Part shown: positions 1 through 8,219 of the stretch, in pieces
Position numbering within the stretch: the stretch's first letter is position 1
Layout: each line of letters starts with the position of its first letter
Source of the DNA: Kiritimatiellia bacterium
GTDB taxonomy: Bacteria > Verrucomicrobiota > Kiritimatiellia > SS1-B-03-39 > UBA6053
Length of the DNA stretch: 47,745 nt
Assembly (NCBI GenBank): GCA_018401235.1
Contig: JAGYLC010000005.1
Location: 1 to 47,745, forward strand
Direction of reading: 5' to 3'
Notes under the pieces: generated by a model
Told to the model about the DNA's origin: nothing
Databases searched by the model: none
The model's input: the letters and a program-made list of their open reading frames with translations, nothing else
Program-made: the position numbers and the translations under genes

Positions 1-731
1 ACCATCAAATCGCCTACACCACTTAAACCGACGAAGGTTTCGGGTTTCCCGCCGGCGGCGGTGCCCAGCCGAACCAATTCGGCTAGTCCGCGGGTGACCA
101 GTGCCGCTTTTGAGTTGTCTCCGAAACCGAGTCCGTCGCTGACTCCCGCCGCGATCGCAATCACATTTTTGAGGGCACCTCCCAGTTCCACCCCCACGAT
201 GTCGGTGGAGGTGTAGACCCGGAACCGTGGCTGGTTGAACAGTTCCTGAAAGACGAGAGCCTGTTCTTCATTTTCAGAAGCAATGGTCACAGCCGTTGGG
301 GCTTGCAGGGAAACTTCTTCTGCATGACTGGGCCCGGAGAGGGCGGCAATTTGATTGAGCCCCAACAGTTCCTGCGCCCAGTCGCTGAGGCGACGGTCCT
401 CCAGCAGGCCCTTGGAAACGCTGACCACGGAGCTGTCGGGAGAGAGTAGGCCATGAAAACTCTTCAAAACCGGCTGGTAAAATTTGGAGGGAACCGCGAT
501 GATATATGTCTGTGTGTCCGCGGTAACACGCTCCCGGTCTGCGGACCACTGAATGGCGGGATCGATGGCGACTCCGGGGAGAAATTTTGTGTTTTCGTGT
601 TTCTCCGTAACAGTGGCCGAATATGCGGCATCATGTCCCCAGATGGTCACGTCGTGCCCGTTTCGATGCAGTACCATCGCCAGAGAGGTGCCCCAGCCTC
701 CATCGCCAATAACCGTAATTTTTTTGCTCAT
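1..731 (-). CDS. gpsA: Glycerol-3-phosphate dehydrogenase [NAD(P)+], C-terminus cut by window edge
   Basis: This cytosolic enzyme reduces dihydroxyacetone phosphate to sn-glycerol 3-phosphate, the backbone precursor of phospholipids. The N-terminus carries the Rossmann dinucleotide loop (VIGDGGWGTSLA), followed further on by a conserved GPSHAEEV stretch and the catalytic-lysine segment GALKNVIAIAAG. No stop is reached: the reading frame runs off the left edge after about 243 codons, where the family has about 330. The ATG at 729-731 is preceded by a good GAGGAG ribosome site. The gene follows the corC-like gene on the same strand after 85 bases, so it may be the last member of the phoH-ybeY transcript. 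Identification is firm. Confidence 0.93.
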   Translation of the reverse strand, partial: MSKKITVIGDGGWGTSLAMVLHRNGHDVTIWGHDAAYSATVTEKHENTKFLPGVAIDPAIQWSADRERVTADTQTYIIAVPSKFYQPVLKSFHGLLSPDSSVVSVSKGLLEDRRLSDWAQELLGLNQIAALSGPSHAEEVSLQAPTAVTIASENEEQALVFQELFNQPRFRVYTSTDIVGVELGGALKNVIAIAAGVSDGLGFGDNSKAALVTRGLAELVRLGTAAGGKPETFVGLSGVGDLM

Positions 732-816
732 ACACAGGTCTCCTCATTCATAATGATGTTGATTTTATACCCTGCAAAGAGGGCGGACACAAGCAAAACA
801 GCAGGTTACCGAGGGT

Positions 817-2076
817 TTACGATTCACCTTCGCGCAGGGGGAGAATGGTAAGGGTTTGGATTTGACGGGGAGTTGCTTTTTTGATGCGGATTTCCCCTTT
901 GTCACAATGGATGGTTTCGCCCACGGAGGGGATGCGTCCCAGGATGGCCAGGATGTAACCAGCGATGGTGTCATAATCCTCTTCGTCGGGAAGGTTGAGT
1001 CCGAATTCCTGGTTGGCCTCGTCGATGGACATGGTCGCTTCCACTTCGAATACGCCCTCCCGGACCTTGGAAAAGTTTTTGCTTTCCTGATCGTGCTCGT
1101 CTTCGATTTCACCAACCAGTTCCTCGAGAATATCCTCCAGGGTTACCACTCCCGCGGTGCCGCCGTATTCATCGACTGCGATGGCGGTGTGAATTTTTTT
1201 CAATTTCATCATGCGCAGCAGATCACTGATGGGCATGGATTCCGGTACGAAGGTTGCGGGCTTCATGAAGTCCTTGAGGGGTTCCTCCATTTTCCCGGAG
1301 GCGATGGCCTGAATGAGATCCTTGACATGGACCATTCCCAGCACCTCGTCATAATCGTCATGAAACAGAGGGAAGCGGGAGTAGGGGGAGTCCTGAATGG
1401 CCGAAACGGCTTCGGAGACACTGAGGGTGTCCTCGAGTCCGAACATTTTCACTCGGGGGGTCATGATTTCCCGAGTAATGGTTTCGCCGAATTCGAGGGC
1501 GGAGCGGATGAAGTAACGCTCCTCAGCGTCTAGTTCGTGATCGCGGGTCTGCTCCACCAGAGTGAGGATTTCATCTCCGGCGCTGGGTCGGTTTCCCTGG
1601 TCGTCTTCACTGGCCAAATGTAGATGCAGGGTGCGTTCTACAACTGAAATGAGGAAAGCGAGAGGAAAGAGAAGGCGAAAGAGTACCGCCGCTACAGGGA
1701 GTCCGCGCAGGGTAATGCGGTCGGCGTAATATTCGGAGAACACCACGGGCAAGGTGGTGGCCAGGAGGATGTGGGCCAGACCATATGCGGCCATGGCTGC
1801 GGCTCCAACCAGGGTAATTTGGTCAAACCAGTCCAGATATAGTAAAAAGGCGGTGCCGATGGTGGTGATCTGACAGGTACCCGCGATCAGGGTCATCAGA
1901 CCTAAAATTTCCATCCAGTGTTTTTCCCAGCGTTCCACATGGCGTCGGAAGTGGGGGGATTTTTCGGATAGGCGGTATAAACCCGCTTCGTGACTGTGCC
2001 GAAAGGAGCGGAGAAGGGTGTTGAGCAAACCGATGCCGAGCAGGCATCCGAGACAGAGAGAGAGAAGTGGGTTCAT
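817..2076 (-). CDS. CNNM/CorC-HlyC family membrane protein with CBS pair
   Basis: A 419-residue integral membrane protein of the HlyC/CorC/TlyC group, linked in other bacteria to Mg2+/Co2+ efflux or membrane integrity. Residues 1 to about 150 hold four hydrophobic segments (CNNM/DUF21 domain). A cytosolic CBS pair follows at about 200-325, containing EIMTPRVKMFGL and the typical second-CBS ending GTAGVVTLEDILEELVGEI. The last 85 residues fit the CorC_HlyC domain. The start overlaps the ybeY stop by four bases (ATGA), implying translational coupling. The CNNM domain looks short and divergent. The exact substrate cannot be read from sequence, and hemolysin would be a misleading name. Confidence 0.88.
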   Translation of the reverse strand: MNPLLSLCLGCLLGIGLLNTLLRSFRHSHEAGLYRLSEKSPHFRRHVERWEKHWMEILGLMTLIAGTCQITTIGTAFLLYLDWFDQITLVGAAAMAAYGLAHILLATTLPVVFSEYYADRITLRGLPVAAVLFRLLFPLAFLISVVERTLHLHLASEDDQGNRPSAGDEILTLVEQTRDHELDAEERYFIRSALEFGETITREIMTPRVKMFGLEDTLSVSEAVSAIQDSPYSRFPLFHDDYDEVLGMVHVKDLIQAIASGKMEEPLKDFMKPATFVPESMPISDLLRMMKLKKIHTAIAVDEYGGTAGVVTLEDILEELVGEIEDEHDQESKNFSKVREGVFEVEATMSIDEANQEFGLNLPDEEDYDTIAGYILAILGRIPSVGETIHCDKGEIRIKKATPRQIQTLTILPLREGES

Positions 2077-2522
2077 GTGAAGAGAGGTTGGAGTATCGCG
2101 AGAGAGTGGGCTTCCCGGATCCAGTCGGACTCGAGATCGAGCATCGCCCTTTTCCGCTCAGGGGTATCATCGTCGGCTCCCATGAGGTGATGGCAGCCGT
2201 GGGCGATGTAGAGGGCAAGTTCCTGATTGGGGGATTCGCGGAGTTTTCCCTCCTCCACGGCCTGCTGAAGATTGACGATGATTTCTCCGCAGGGCTCCCC
2301 ATCCGTGTAGGCAAAGCTGATGACATCGGTTACGGTATCTTTTCCGAACCACTTCCGGTTCAGGTCGCGGATCCGGTCGTCACAGAAGACAATGGACAGT
2401 TCCTGCCAGTCGATGGCGGGGTTTAATCCCCGGACTTTTTCCATGATCCAAGCCGCGAAGCGGATCACCTTCTCCTCCTGTAAGGTGTAGATGGCTTGTT
2501 GGTGCGTGAGTTCAATTCTCAT
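2073..2522 (-). CDS. ybeY: Endoribonuclease YbeY, variant third metal ligand
   Basis: YbeY is a metal-dependent endoribonuclease that acts in 16S rRNA 3'-end maturation and ribosome quality control. The 149-residue product has the usual family length and the segment VTDVISFAY. The metal-binding motif reads HGCHHLMGADD: the first two histidines of the H-x3-H-x5-H pattern are present, but the third is aspartate. From memory, Bacteroidota YbeY has the same substitution, so the site is probably still functional. The ATG at 2522 gives the normal family N-terminus; the longer open frame upstream lies over the pgpH-like gene and is not credible. The gene overlaps pgpH by 11 bases and corC by 4. Confidence 0.93.
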   Translation of the reverse strand: MRIELTHQQAIYTLQEEKVIRFAAWIMEKVRGLNPAIDWQELSIVFCDDRIRDLNRKWFGKDTVTDVISFAYTDGEPCGEIIVNLQQAVEEGKLRESPNQELALYIAHGCHHLMGADDDTPERKRAMLDLESDWIREAHSLAILQPLFT

Positions 2523-4851
2523 CTTCGGCGGCTTGGGTGGGTTCTCCTGTCTTGGCCTTTTCATTACCTTTATTTTTTTCTTTCTGCTCCCCGTTTTCGG
2601 ATTTTCCATCATCCTTCTTGGGATAGGCAACGCGCCCGTGCAGCATATTGTTGAGGGAGAAAGTAAAGGAGCGGCGGATGGTATTGATTTGCTCCATGGT
2701 GAGGGCGCAATGGTCGAGTTGGCCGTCACGAATTTTTTCATCAATGATTTCATTCACCAGACCGTCGATCTGGCCGGGTTTATTTTTATCGATACTACGG
2801 GAGGCCGCCTCCAACGAATCGGCCAGCATGAGGACGCCCATTTCGGTGCTGCGTGGTTTGGGCCCCGGGTAGCGGTAATCGTCTGGTTTAATTGATGATT
2901 TGTCATTTTCCTCCGCCCGCTGGAAGGCCCGGTGATAGAAATATTGAATCACGCTGGTACCGTGATGTTGTTCGATACCTTCCACGATGATGGCAGGGAG
3001 TTTGTAGCGCTTGGCCAGGCTCACGCCCTCTTTTACGTGCGAAATAATCAACAGGCGGCTCATGCTCGGGGACAGATCGTCGTGTGGATTTTGACGGCCC
3101 TGACTGTTTTCGATGAAGAATTCGGGTTTGGTGAGTTTACCGATGTCGTGGTAGTAGGCGCAGACCCGGACCAGTAAATCGTTGGCGTGAATTTCGCGGA
3201 CTGCCGCCTGGGAGAGATGGGCGACCATAAGACTGTGGTGATAGGTACCGGGGGCCTCCAGGGCCATGCGCGAGAGCAGGGCATGGGACATGTCGGACAA
3301 TTCCAGCAGCCGGATGTCGGTGGTGATATTGAACAGGTATTCAAAGGGACTGATGAGGAGCAGCACGATCAGGGAGGCGGCCAAACCCGCCACGAATGTG
3401 GTCACTCCGTGCATGGCAACTGTTCCCGGAGGCACAAATTCCAAACTGCCGGAGCCGATGAGAATGAGGGCTTGAATACCGCCAATCCACAATCCCGCCC
3501 GAAACACATTGGAGCGACGATGAATGGCGCGGACACTGATGGCGGAGGTGACGGTGACGCAGAGTCCGCAAAAGAAAATGACCATATCCATATCGTGCTG
3601 GAGGGCATGGGCAAGACTGGTGGAGAAACCGACCGCCAGACCCAGACGTGGGCCGTAGAGGATGGTGCCGAGCATGGGGGCCACAGCCAGAGGCAACAGG
3701 GCGCGTACATAATGTCCGGGGAAAAGACCCAAAACGGAAGAGAGATAGATCAGGACTTGGCCCAGCAGCAGGCTGGAGACGGTGAGAATGACCCACAGAA
3801 AAATCCGGTTGGTTTTGGAGAAGGACGGGGTTTCCAACAGGTAAAGAAACGCCAAACTTACCGCCAGTCCCACCGCAAGGTATAAACCCTGCCCCAGCAA
3901 ACGGGCGAAGTTGTATTTTCCGTCATCCAGGCTTCGTTGCTTTAATTGATGCGCTTTCAGATCCTCTACGACCTGACGTGTAATAGGGATGCGGGCTTCC
4001 ATGAGGGTGTCGCCCTGGCGATAGTGGGAAATTACGGGTTGAACGGCCGCGATTCCCTGATCACGTGCGGCTTGACTGGCTACCAGATCTATTTGCAGAT
4101 TCGGTTCCAGAATGTCCATCATCAATTGCTCAATCATCGCGGATTGGGGGGCGGAAAGGTTGTGTTCCGACTGTAAATGGGATGCGATGCGAACGGCCGT
4201 CTCGTTTGGAGTGGGAAGCGTCTCCAGTTCCCGAACTGGGGAAATAGCTCCGATTTGAACTTTCCCGCCGAGGATGCTGCCCTGGAAGCGGGTGCTGCGG
4301 TCCGATTCCGAAATCAGGCCCTCCGACCAGCGGGTCTCCACCTGTTGGGTTAGTTCGGGAAGAAGTTGTCTGAGCAGATCTGATTCAAACAGAATGGGCA
4401 AACCGGAAAGGCTCTCCTGTAATCCCAGGAGCCGCAGTAGTTCCGTAAAATCTTCGCTGTGGGTGCTTTCCGGGTCGTCCGCTTGGAATTCTATGGCCTT
4501 CTGAAGGACGCTCTGCAGATGCCGTATCGCATCCTTCTGTTCGCGGGTATTAACCCGGAGTATATGGGGCACCGTACTCGAAGTTCGTTCACGCATCAAT
4601 TGAGTGGCGGAAAGATCGATAGACTCAAAATCCACTTCCGCTTGTACGGTGTAGGGTGCAAGCTGCCCTGGAGTCAGATCGGTCAGCACCACTCCCCGGG
4701 TGGAATTGAGAATAAACAGCAGCGCAATCAGGGTGAATGCGTAGCATAAGATCAACTGCGTGCTTAGCAGAGGTTCGCGGGAGCGGGCCTGTTTGGATTT
4801 CTCCTGGGTCCGTTTATGGCGTGACCGCGAGAGTTTAGGTGTATCATTCAT
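2512..4851 (-). CDS. pgpH: 7TMR-HD family phosphodiesterase, PgpH-like
   Basis: A 779-residue membrane protein of the 7TM-HD class. PgpH of Listeria, its best known member, hydrolyses the second messenger c-di-AMP. Layout: one transmembrane helix near residues 30-50, an extracytoplasmic 7TMR-HDED domain to about 300, seven hydrophobic helices at about 320-500, and a cytosolic HD domain. The HD domain keeps the metal-binding His of YHHSLMVAHLS, the HD pair in YYHDIGKLTKPEFF and a later EQHHG. The last 40 residues are charged and probably disordered. It sits between phoH and ybeY, the same neighbourhood as yqfF in Firmicutes. c-di-AMP specificity is inferred from the family. Confidence 0.88.
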   Translation of the reverse strand: MNDTPKLSRSRHKRTQEKSKQARSREPLLSTQLILCYAFTLIALLFILNSTRGVVLTDLTPGQLAPYTVQAEVDFESIDLSATQLMRERTSSTVPHILRVNTREQKDAIRHLQSVLQKAIEFQADDPESTHSEDFTELLRLLGLQESLSGLPILFESDLLRQLLPELTQQVETRWSEGLISESDRSTRFQGSILGGKVQIGAISPVRELETLPTPNETAVRIASHLQSEHNLSAPQSAMIEQLMMDILEPNLQIDLVASQAARDQGIAAVQPVISHYRQGDTLMEARIPITRQVVEDLKAHQLKQRSLDDGKYNFARLLGQGLYLAVGLAVSLAFLYLLETPSFSKTNRIFLWVILTVSSLLLGQVLIYLSSVLGLFPGHYVRALLPLAVAPMLGTILYGPRLGLAVGFSTSLAHALQHDMDMVIFFCGLCVTVTSAISVRAIHRRSNVFRAGLWIGGIQALILIGSGSLEFVPPGTVAMHGVTTFVAGLAASLIVLLLISPFEYLFNITTDIRLLELSDMSHALLSRMALEAPGTYHHSLMVAHLSQAAVREIHANDLLVRVCAYYHDIGKLTKPEFFIENSQGRQNPHDDLSPSMSRLLIISHVKEGVSLAKRYKLPAIIVEGIEQHHGTSVIQYFYHRAFQRAEENDKSSIKPDDYRYPGPKPRSTEMGVLMLADSLEAASRSIDKNKPGQIDGLVNEIIDEKIRDGQLDHCALTMEQINTIRRSFTFSLNNMLHGRVAYPKKDDGKSENGEQKEKNKGNEKAKTGEPTQAAEDEN

Positions 4852-4856
4852 ATGAG

Positions 4857-5831
4857 TCAGGGGGTTTGGGTCGCTGCGGGTTCCCGCAGATCCCGGTAGG
4901 CGCGGATGATCCGCTGGACCAGGGCGTGGCGAACCACATCGTCTTCGGTCAGAGGGACCAGTGCGATTCCTTCGACGCGATCGAGGGCCTGCAGGGCTTC
5001 ACGCAGGCCGGACCGCTTGTTGCCGGGGAGATCGATTTGGGTGCTGTCGCCATTGACCACGCAGCGACTGTCGTATCCGACTCGCGTAAGGAACATCAGC
5101 ATCTGTTCCTCGGTGGTGTTCTGGGCTTCATCGAGCAGGATAAAACTCTGGTTCAGCGTACGACCCCGCATGTAGGCGAGGGGGGCCACTTCAATAACGC
5201 CTCTCTCAATGAACTGGGTGATGGTAGGGGCATCCAGCATATCATGCAGCGCGTCGTACAGCGGACGCAAATAAGGGAGCACCTTCTGTTGAAGATCTCC
5301 GGGGAGAAATCCGAGAGCCTCGCCCGCCTCCACCGCGGGACGGGTAAGGATGATACGACTGACCTCGCCTTTGAGCAGAGCAGACACCGCCATGGCCATG
5401 GCCAAATAGGTTTTGCCGGTACCCGCGGGGCCGAGTCCAAAGGTGATATCGTGCTTTTGAATTTTCCGCACGTATTCCGCCTGTCCCAGGGTTTTGGGAA
5501 GGACCGGACGTTTGGAACTGAGGACCTCGATTTTCAATTCGACCATGGCGCGGAGTTCGGTTTCTTTGCCCGCCAGGTAGTTGCGCAGGATGTAAAAGCG
5601 GGAGGGTCCCCTCAGATCTGCTCCCCGACCCCGAAGATCGCGCAATAATTGAACGAATGCTTTCGCCTGTTGTAGAGACTCCTGCTCAGGGGCATTCAAC
5701 TTCAACCAGTTGTCCCTGGCTGTCACCTGCACCCCAAATGCATCCTCCAGGGCACGCAGGAGCCCACCACAGGGAGCCAAAACCTCCTCGCATTCACCGG
5801 GACTAGAAAAATATAGTGTATTCTCGGGCAT
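4857..5831 (-). CDS. phoH: PhoH family ATPase
   Basis: A 324-residue P-loop ATPase of the PhoH/YbeZ family, associated with ybeY and RNA metabolism. It has Walker [12 protein letters not shown], Walker [11 protein letters not shown], the arginine-containing [11 protein letters not shown] segment, and an N-terminal region ([19 protein letters not shown]) typical of the KH-like PhoH N-domain. I chose the ATG at 5831 because the protein then begins MPENTLYF, matching the family. A TTG at 5888 would add 19 residues with no known counterpart. Neither start has a strong ribosome site. It heads the phoH > pgpH > ybeY > corC series, with a five-base gap to pgpH. Confidence 0.92.
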   Translation of the reverse strand: MPENTLYFSSPGECEEVLAPCGGLLRALEDAFGVQVTARDNWLKLNAPEQESLQQAKAFVQLLRDLRGRGADLRGPSRFYILRNYLAGKETELRAMVELKIEVLSSKRPVLPKTLGQAEYVRKIQKHDITFGLGPAGTGKTYLAMAMAVSALLKGEVSRIILTRPAVEAGEALGFLPGDLQQKVLPYLRPLYDALHDMLDAPTITQFIERGVIEVAPLAYMRGRTLNQSFILLDEAQNTTEEQMLMFLTRVGYDSRCVVNGDSTQIDLPGNKRSGLREALQALDRVEGIALVPLTEDDVVRHALVQRIIRAYRDLREPAATQTP

Positions 5832-6019
5832 ATACCGCTTCGATAACAGAAACAATTCCGACTCTAGAATAGCGGTGAGAAAAGGCAAGAGCAGACTGAT
5901 TCCAGTGAAGCGGAGTTACAGCGTGGCGTGCTTGCCCTGCGGATTCCGTTTCTGGAGGAGGCGCGTCCCCGCCGCATTGAAGTGAAAAGTGCGTAAAGGG
6001 GTAACACTCTGAACAATCA

Positions 6020-6051
6020 AACCCGCCGGAGTCTCCGGCGGGTTCTTTTTT
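6020..6051 (+). terminator. Rho-independent terminator, strongest on plus strand
   Basis: A perfect 11-bp stem (AACCCGCCGGA with TCCGGCGGGTT) closes on a three-base loop and is followed by CTTTTTT on the plus strand. No plus-strand gene ends here. On the minus strand, where the CAAX protease gene stops just upstream, the stem is followed by a poorer TGATTGTT tail, so it may act in both directions. Confidence 0.8.
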
Positions 6052-6062
6052 GTCTATATGTA

Positions 6063-6725
6063 TTAATGCATGGAATCCGCGATGGACCGGGCGGTTCCGT
6101 TATAGAAAAACCATCCCAGTCCGCTAGTAAATACGAGTTGTCCGTAGACGGCGTGTTCCAGGCAGACCAGCAGAAAGCTTTTGCTTTGCCGCCAGGTGCT
6201 GGCCAGCAGATAGCCGGCGATGATGGAGAGCAGGGGGGCGAGGGCATTCAGAAAAAAGGCGTGCGCCCAGCCGAAAACCAACGCGTTCACCCATAACATC
6301 GTTTGTCCTTCGCCAAACAGAGGCTGATAGCGTTGCATGAAAAAACTGCGAAAAATGAATTCCTGTGGTGCCACGGAAAGTAGTGGATAGAGACACATCA
6401 CCATTATCCAGATTCGGGGCTGTTCGCGGGGTAATCCCAACAGGAGTTCGGGATACAATATGGATGTAATCAAGGTGAGGATGATCGCAGAGAGGATGAG
6501 CCGCATGAGTATAATTTTCATGCGGGACCGAATGACGGAGCCGGTGTGAGTAAATCGAAACCGGACGTTCGGGTCAAAAACGGAAATCACCAGGGTCAGG
6601 ATCAGCAATGCCAGCAAAACTCCGAAAAACGGGAAGCCGCCCTGAAGTTGGATCAGGATCAACATTCCGGGAATGAGACCGAATAAGATCAGGCATTCGA
6701 ATGAGAGGTAGAGTCGGGAATACAT
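6063..6725 (-). CDS. CPBP/CAAX-like intramembrane glutamic protease
   Basis: A 220-residue, highly hydrophobic protein with about six membrane helices. It carries the three CPBP (Abi) motifs: APQEFIFRSF (normally EExxxR, here with glutamine in place of the first glutamate), FGWAHAF (FxxxH) and a C-terminal LEHAVYGQ histidine. CPBP proteins are intramembrane proteases that act on prenylated or peptide substrates, in some bacteria for bacteriocin immunity. The gene stands alone, with the terminator hairpin directly downstream and mobile-element debris upstream. Substrate is unknown. The E-to-Q change affects one of the two motif glutamates; the second, usually the more critical, is kept. Confidence 0.82.
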   Translation of the reverse strand: MYSRLYLSFECLILFGLIPGMLILIQLQGGFPFFGVLLALLILTLVISVFDPNVRFRFTHTGSVIRSRMKIILMRLILSAIILTLITSILYPELLLGLPREQPRIWIMVMCLYPLLSVAPQEFIFRSFFMQRYQPLFGEGQTMLWVNALVFGWAHAFFLNALAPLLSIIAGYLLASTWRQSKSFLLVCLEHAVYGQLVFTSGLGWFFYNGTARSIADSMH

Positions 6726-6780
6726 AGGTAGACTCTGACTTTGGTGGACAATAATAGGTATTGCAAACGGTTATCGCAAA

Positions 6781-7645
6781 CTAATTATTTACCTGCGTGG
6801 CTGATTGACTCCACCTATGTCGAGATTTCGCTGTTTTGAAACCGTGACGCTGTCTTGATGCCAACGGCATCACACTCATAAGCCAGGGGCAGCGCCCTGA
6901 CGAGTATACACATTTTTTTGAATCGGTTTCCTTCACTATCTTGCGGCAGAGAATTTGGTTTATGGCAACGGCTTCTGGCTGGAGTCCTGTATTTGAGGAC
7001 AAGCGCGCGACTTTTTCGTGCCTGAGTTTGAATCCAAGGAGCCTTAATGAACCCCTGGAGCGTTTTTGGTTGCAGCCTTTGGTCTCTTGTTCGCGTATCC
7101 ATATCTCAGAGCCATACAACGCCAACGGCACGCCGGAATCCTCGTCGACAAGCAATTGGCTGTGTGCATAGAAGCCCCATTCGGGTGGCGAGATTGAGTA
7201 TGCGCTGATCCCTGAACTTGTCGCCCAAATCGATATCCATGAGTTCTTTTTTGATGTTTGCAGCCATGGGATGAGGGGAGGCAAAGTTGGGCGAGCGCAC
7301 CCAGGGCAGAATCAAAAACCGCGCGTTATTGAGGAGCTGCGCCAGACCCATACGTCTTTGTTCGTCGTTCCAGCCAATGAAGTGATCGTGCGCCGCCACT
7401 TTCCAAGCTGAAGTCCCGAAACTGATCAAAGCCAAATCCTGTCCATTCGCGGACTTCACGAAATAGCGGGCATGAGCACTAGGCACTGGCGCATAGCCGA
7501 GATAATGATGGCGCTCGATCAACCCGTTCCATTCGCGCGAGCGGCGGGTGCGCCCTTTGAGATCGTGCCAATTCAACTGGGCGCATATCCGCCGAGCCAC
7601 TTCAGCCCGATTGGGAGGTGGTTCTCTGAATAACTCTTCCCGCAC
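6781..7645 (-). pseudogene. Remnant of DUF4338-Tn5-like fusion transposase
   Basis: A broken transposase gene in at least two frames. Frame one (7645 to 7106) gives a DUF4338 domain with RHHYLGYAPVPSAHARYFV, AWKVAAHDHFIGW and NNARFLILPWVRSPNFASP. It then runs into DIDLGDKFRDQRILNLATRM, which resembles the N-terminal domain of Tn5/IS4-type transposases. A different frame, around 7180-7080, continues with YAHSQLLVDEDSGVPLALYG and EIWIREQETKG, the DDE-domain start of the same fusion type. The central part between them is missing, and nothing recognisable follows. DUF4338 also occurs in DruA of the Druantia defence system, but no other Druantia gene is here. The 6781-7100 part holds short palindromes and no credible gene. 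Confidence 0.75.
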
Positions 7646-7649
7646 GCTT

Positions 7650-8120
7650 TCAAGGCCAGCTTTCCTTCACCACACAGTGGTGCATCCGGCGCACGGCATC
7701 GTGGGCGCTTCGCCATGGTCGATATCCATAGCTGTGCTCGCTAAAGAGAGGTTCGAACACCTCTCCCAGCGGCTGCGCGATCGCTTGTTGGATTACGCGA
7801 TGTGGTCTTCGAGTTGGTCCACTCCGATCCCGTCCACCCCGGCGGCTCCCTTGTTGGCTTTCACGGATTTCTTCGCTACTTGACTTCTGCTGACTTCCGA
7901 CACCCCGCCGCAGGCGGCGTGGTCGGGATCTCCCCGGGTAAGCTGCAGAAACATTCGGGCCGGGCCGCCGGATTCTACCGGCAACGTCCTGAGAAGGTTG
8001 GATTTCGTATGTCCTCGCACACTGATCGCCCGTTACCTGCCACGCTATCCGTTCGTGTTCCTTTAAATGCACCCTTTCCATGGTTTTATTCGTCCGCAGG
8101 TAATGCTCGGAACTTGACAT
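7650..8120 (-). pseudogene. ltrA: Remnant of group II intron reverse transcriptase/maturase
   Basis: Pieces of a group II intron-encoded reverse transcriptase in two frames. The 5' piece, ending near 7796, reads VKANKGAAGVDGIGVDQLED, the conserved RT start. The 3' piece reads RVIQQAIAQPLGEVFEP and SEHSYGYRPWRSAHDAV, which is RT motif 2 with its neighbours. About 50 residues that normally separate them (the KPGGGxRPLGIP region) are absent, and the gene breaks off after VVKESWP, before the catalytic YADD, where the DUF4338 remnant begins. No intron 3' end or domain V is visible here. It is inactive. An element inserted into an element, followed by deletion, is the simplest history. Confidence 0.78.
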
Positions 8121-8219
8121 CTCAACCTGGTTTACCTAGCTACAGTCCATGCGATTCCCCCTCTCTTTTTTAAGACCCCTGCTTTCTGTAGACCGCTGTG
8201 AAGAGGGTGTTTTCGCGGC

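Noticed and set aside
5710-5985. Open frame of 91 codons on the plus strand over the phoH start
   Set aside because: It lies mostly antisense to phoH, has no ribosome site and gives a low-complexity basic peptide; a shadow of the real gene.
6781-7645. A Druantia defence system (DUF4338 is found in DruA)
   Set aside because: The domain is followed by Tn5-like transposase pieces and no other Druantia genes exist nearby; it is a transposase remnant.
8114-8142. Perfect TTGACA box upstream of the large operon
   Set aside because: At 17 bases the -10 would be TAGCTA, a poor match, and the box lies inside decayed intron sequence. Not called as a promoter.
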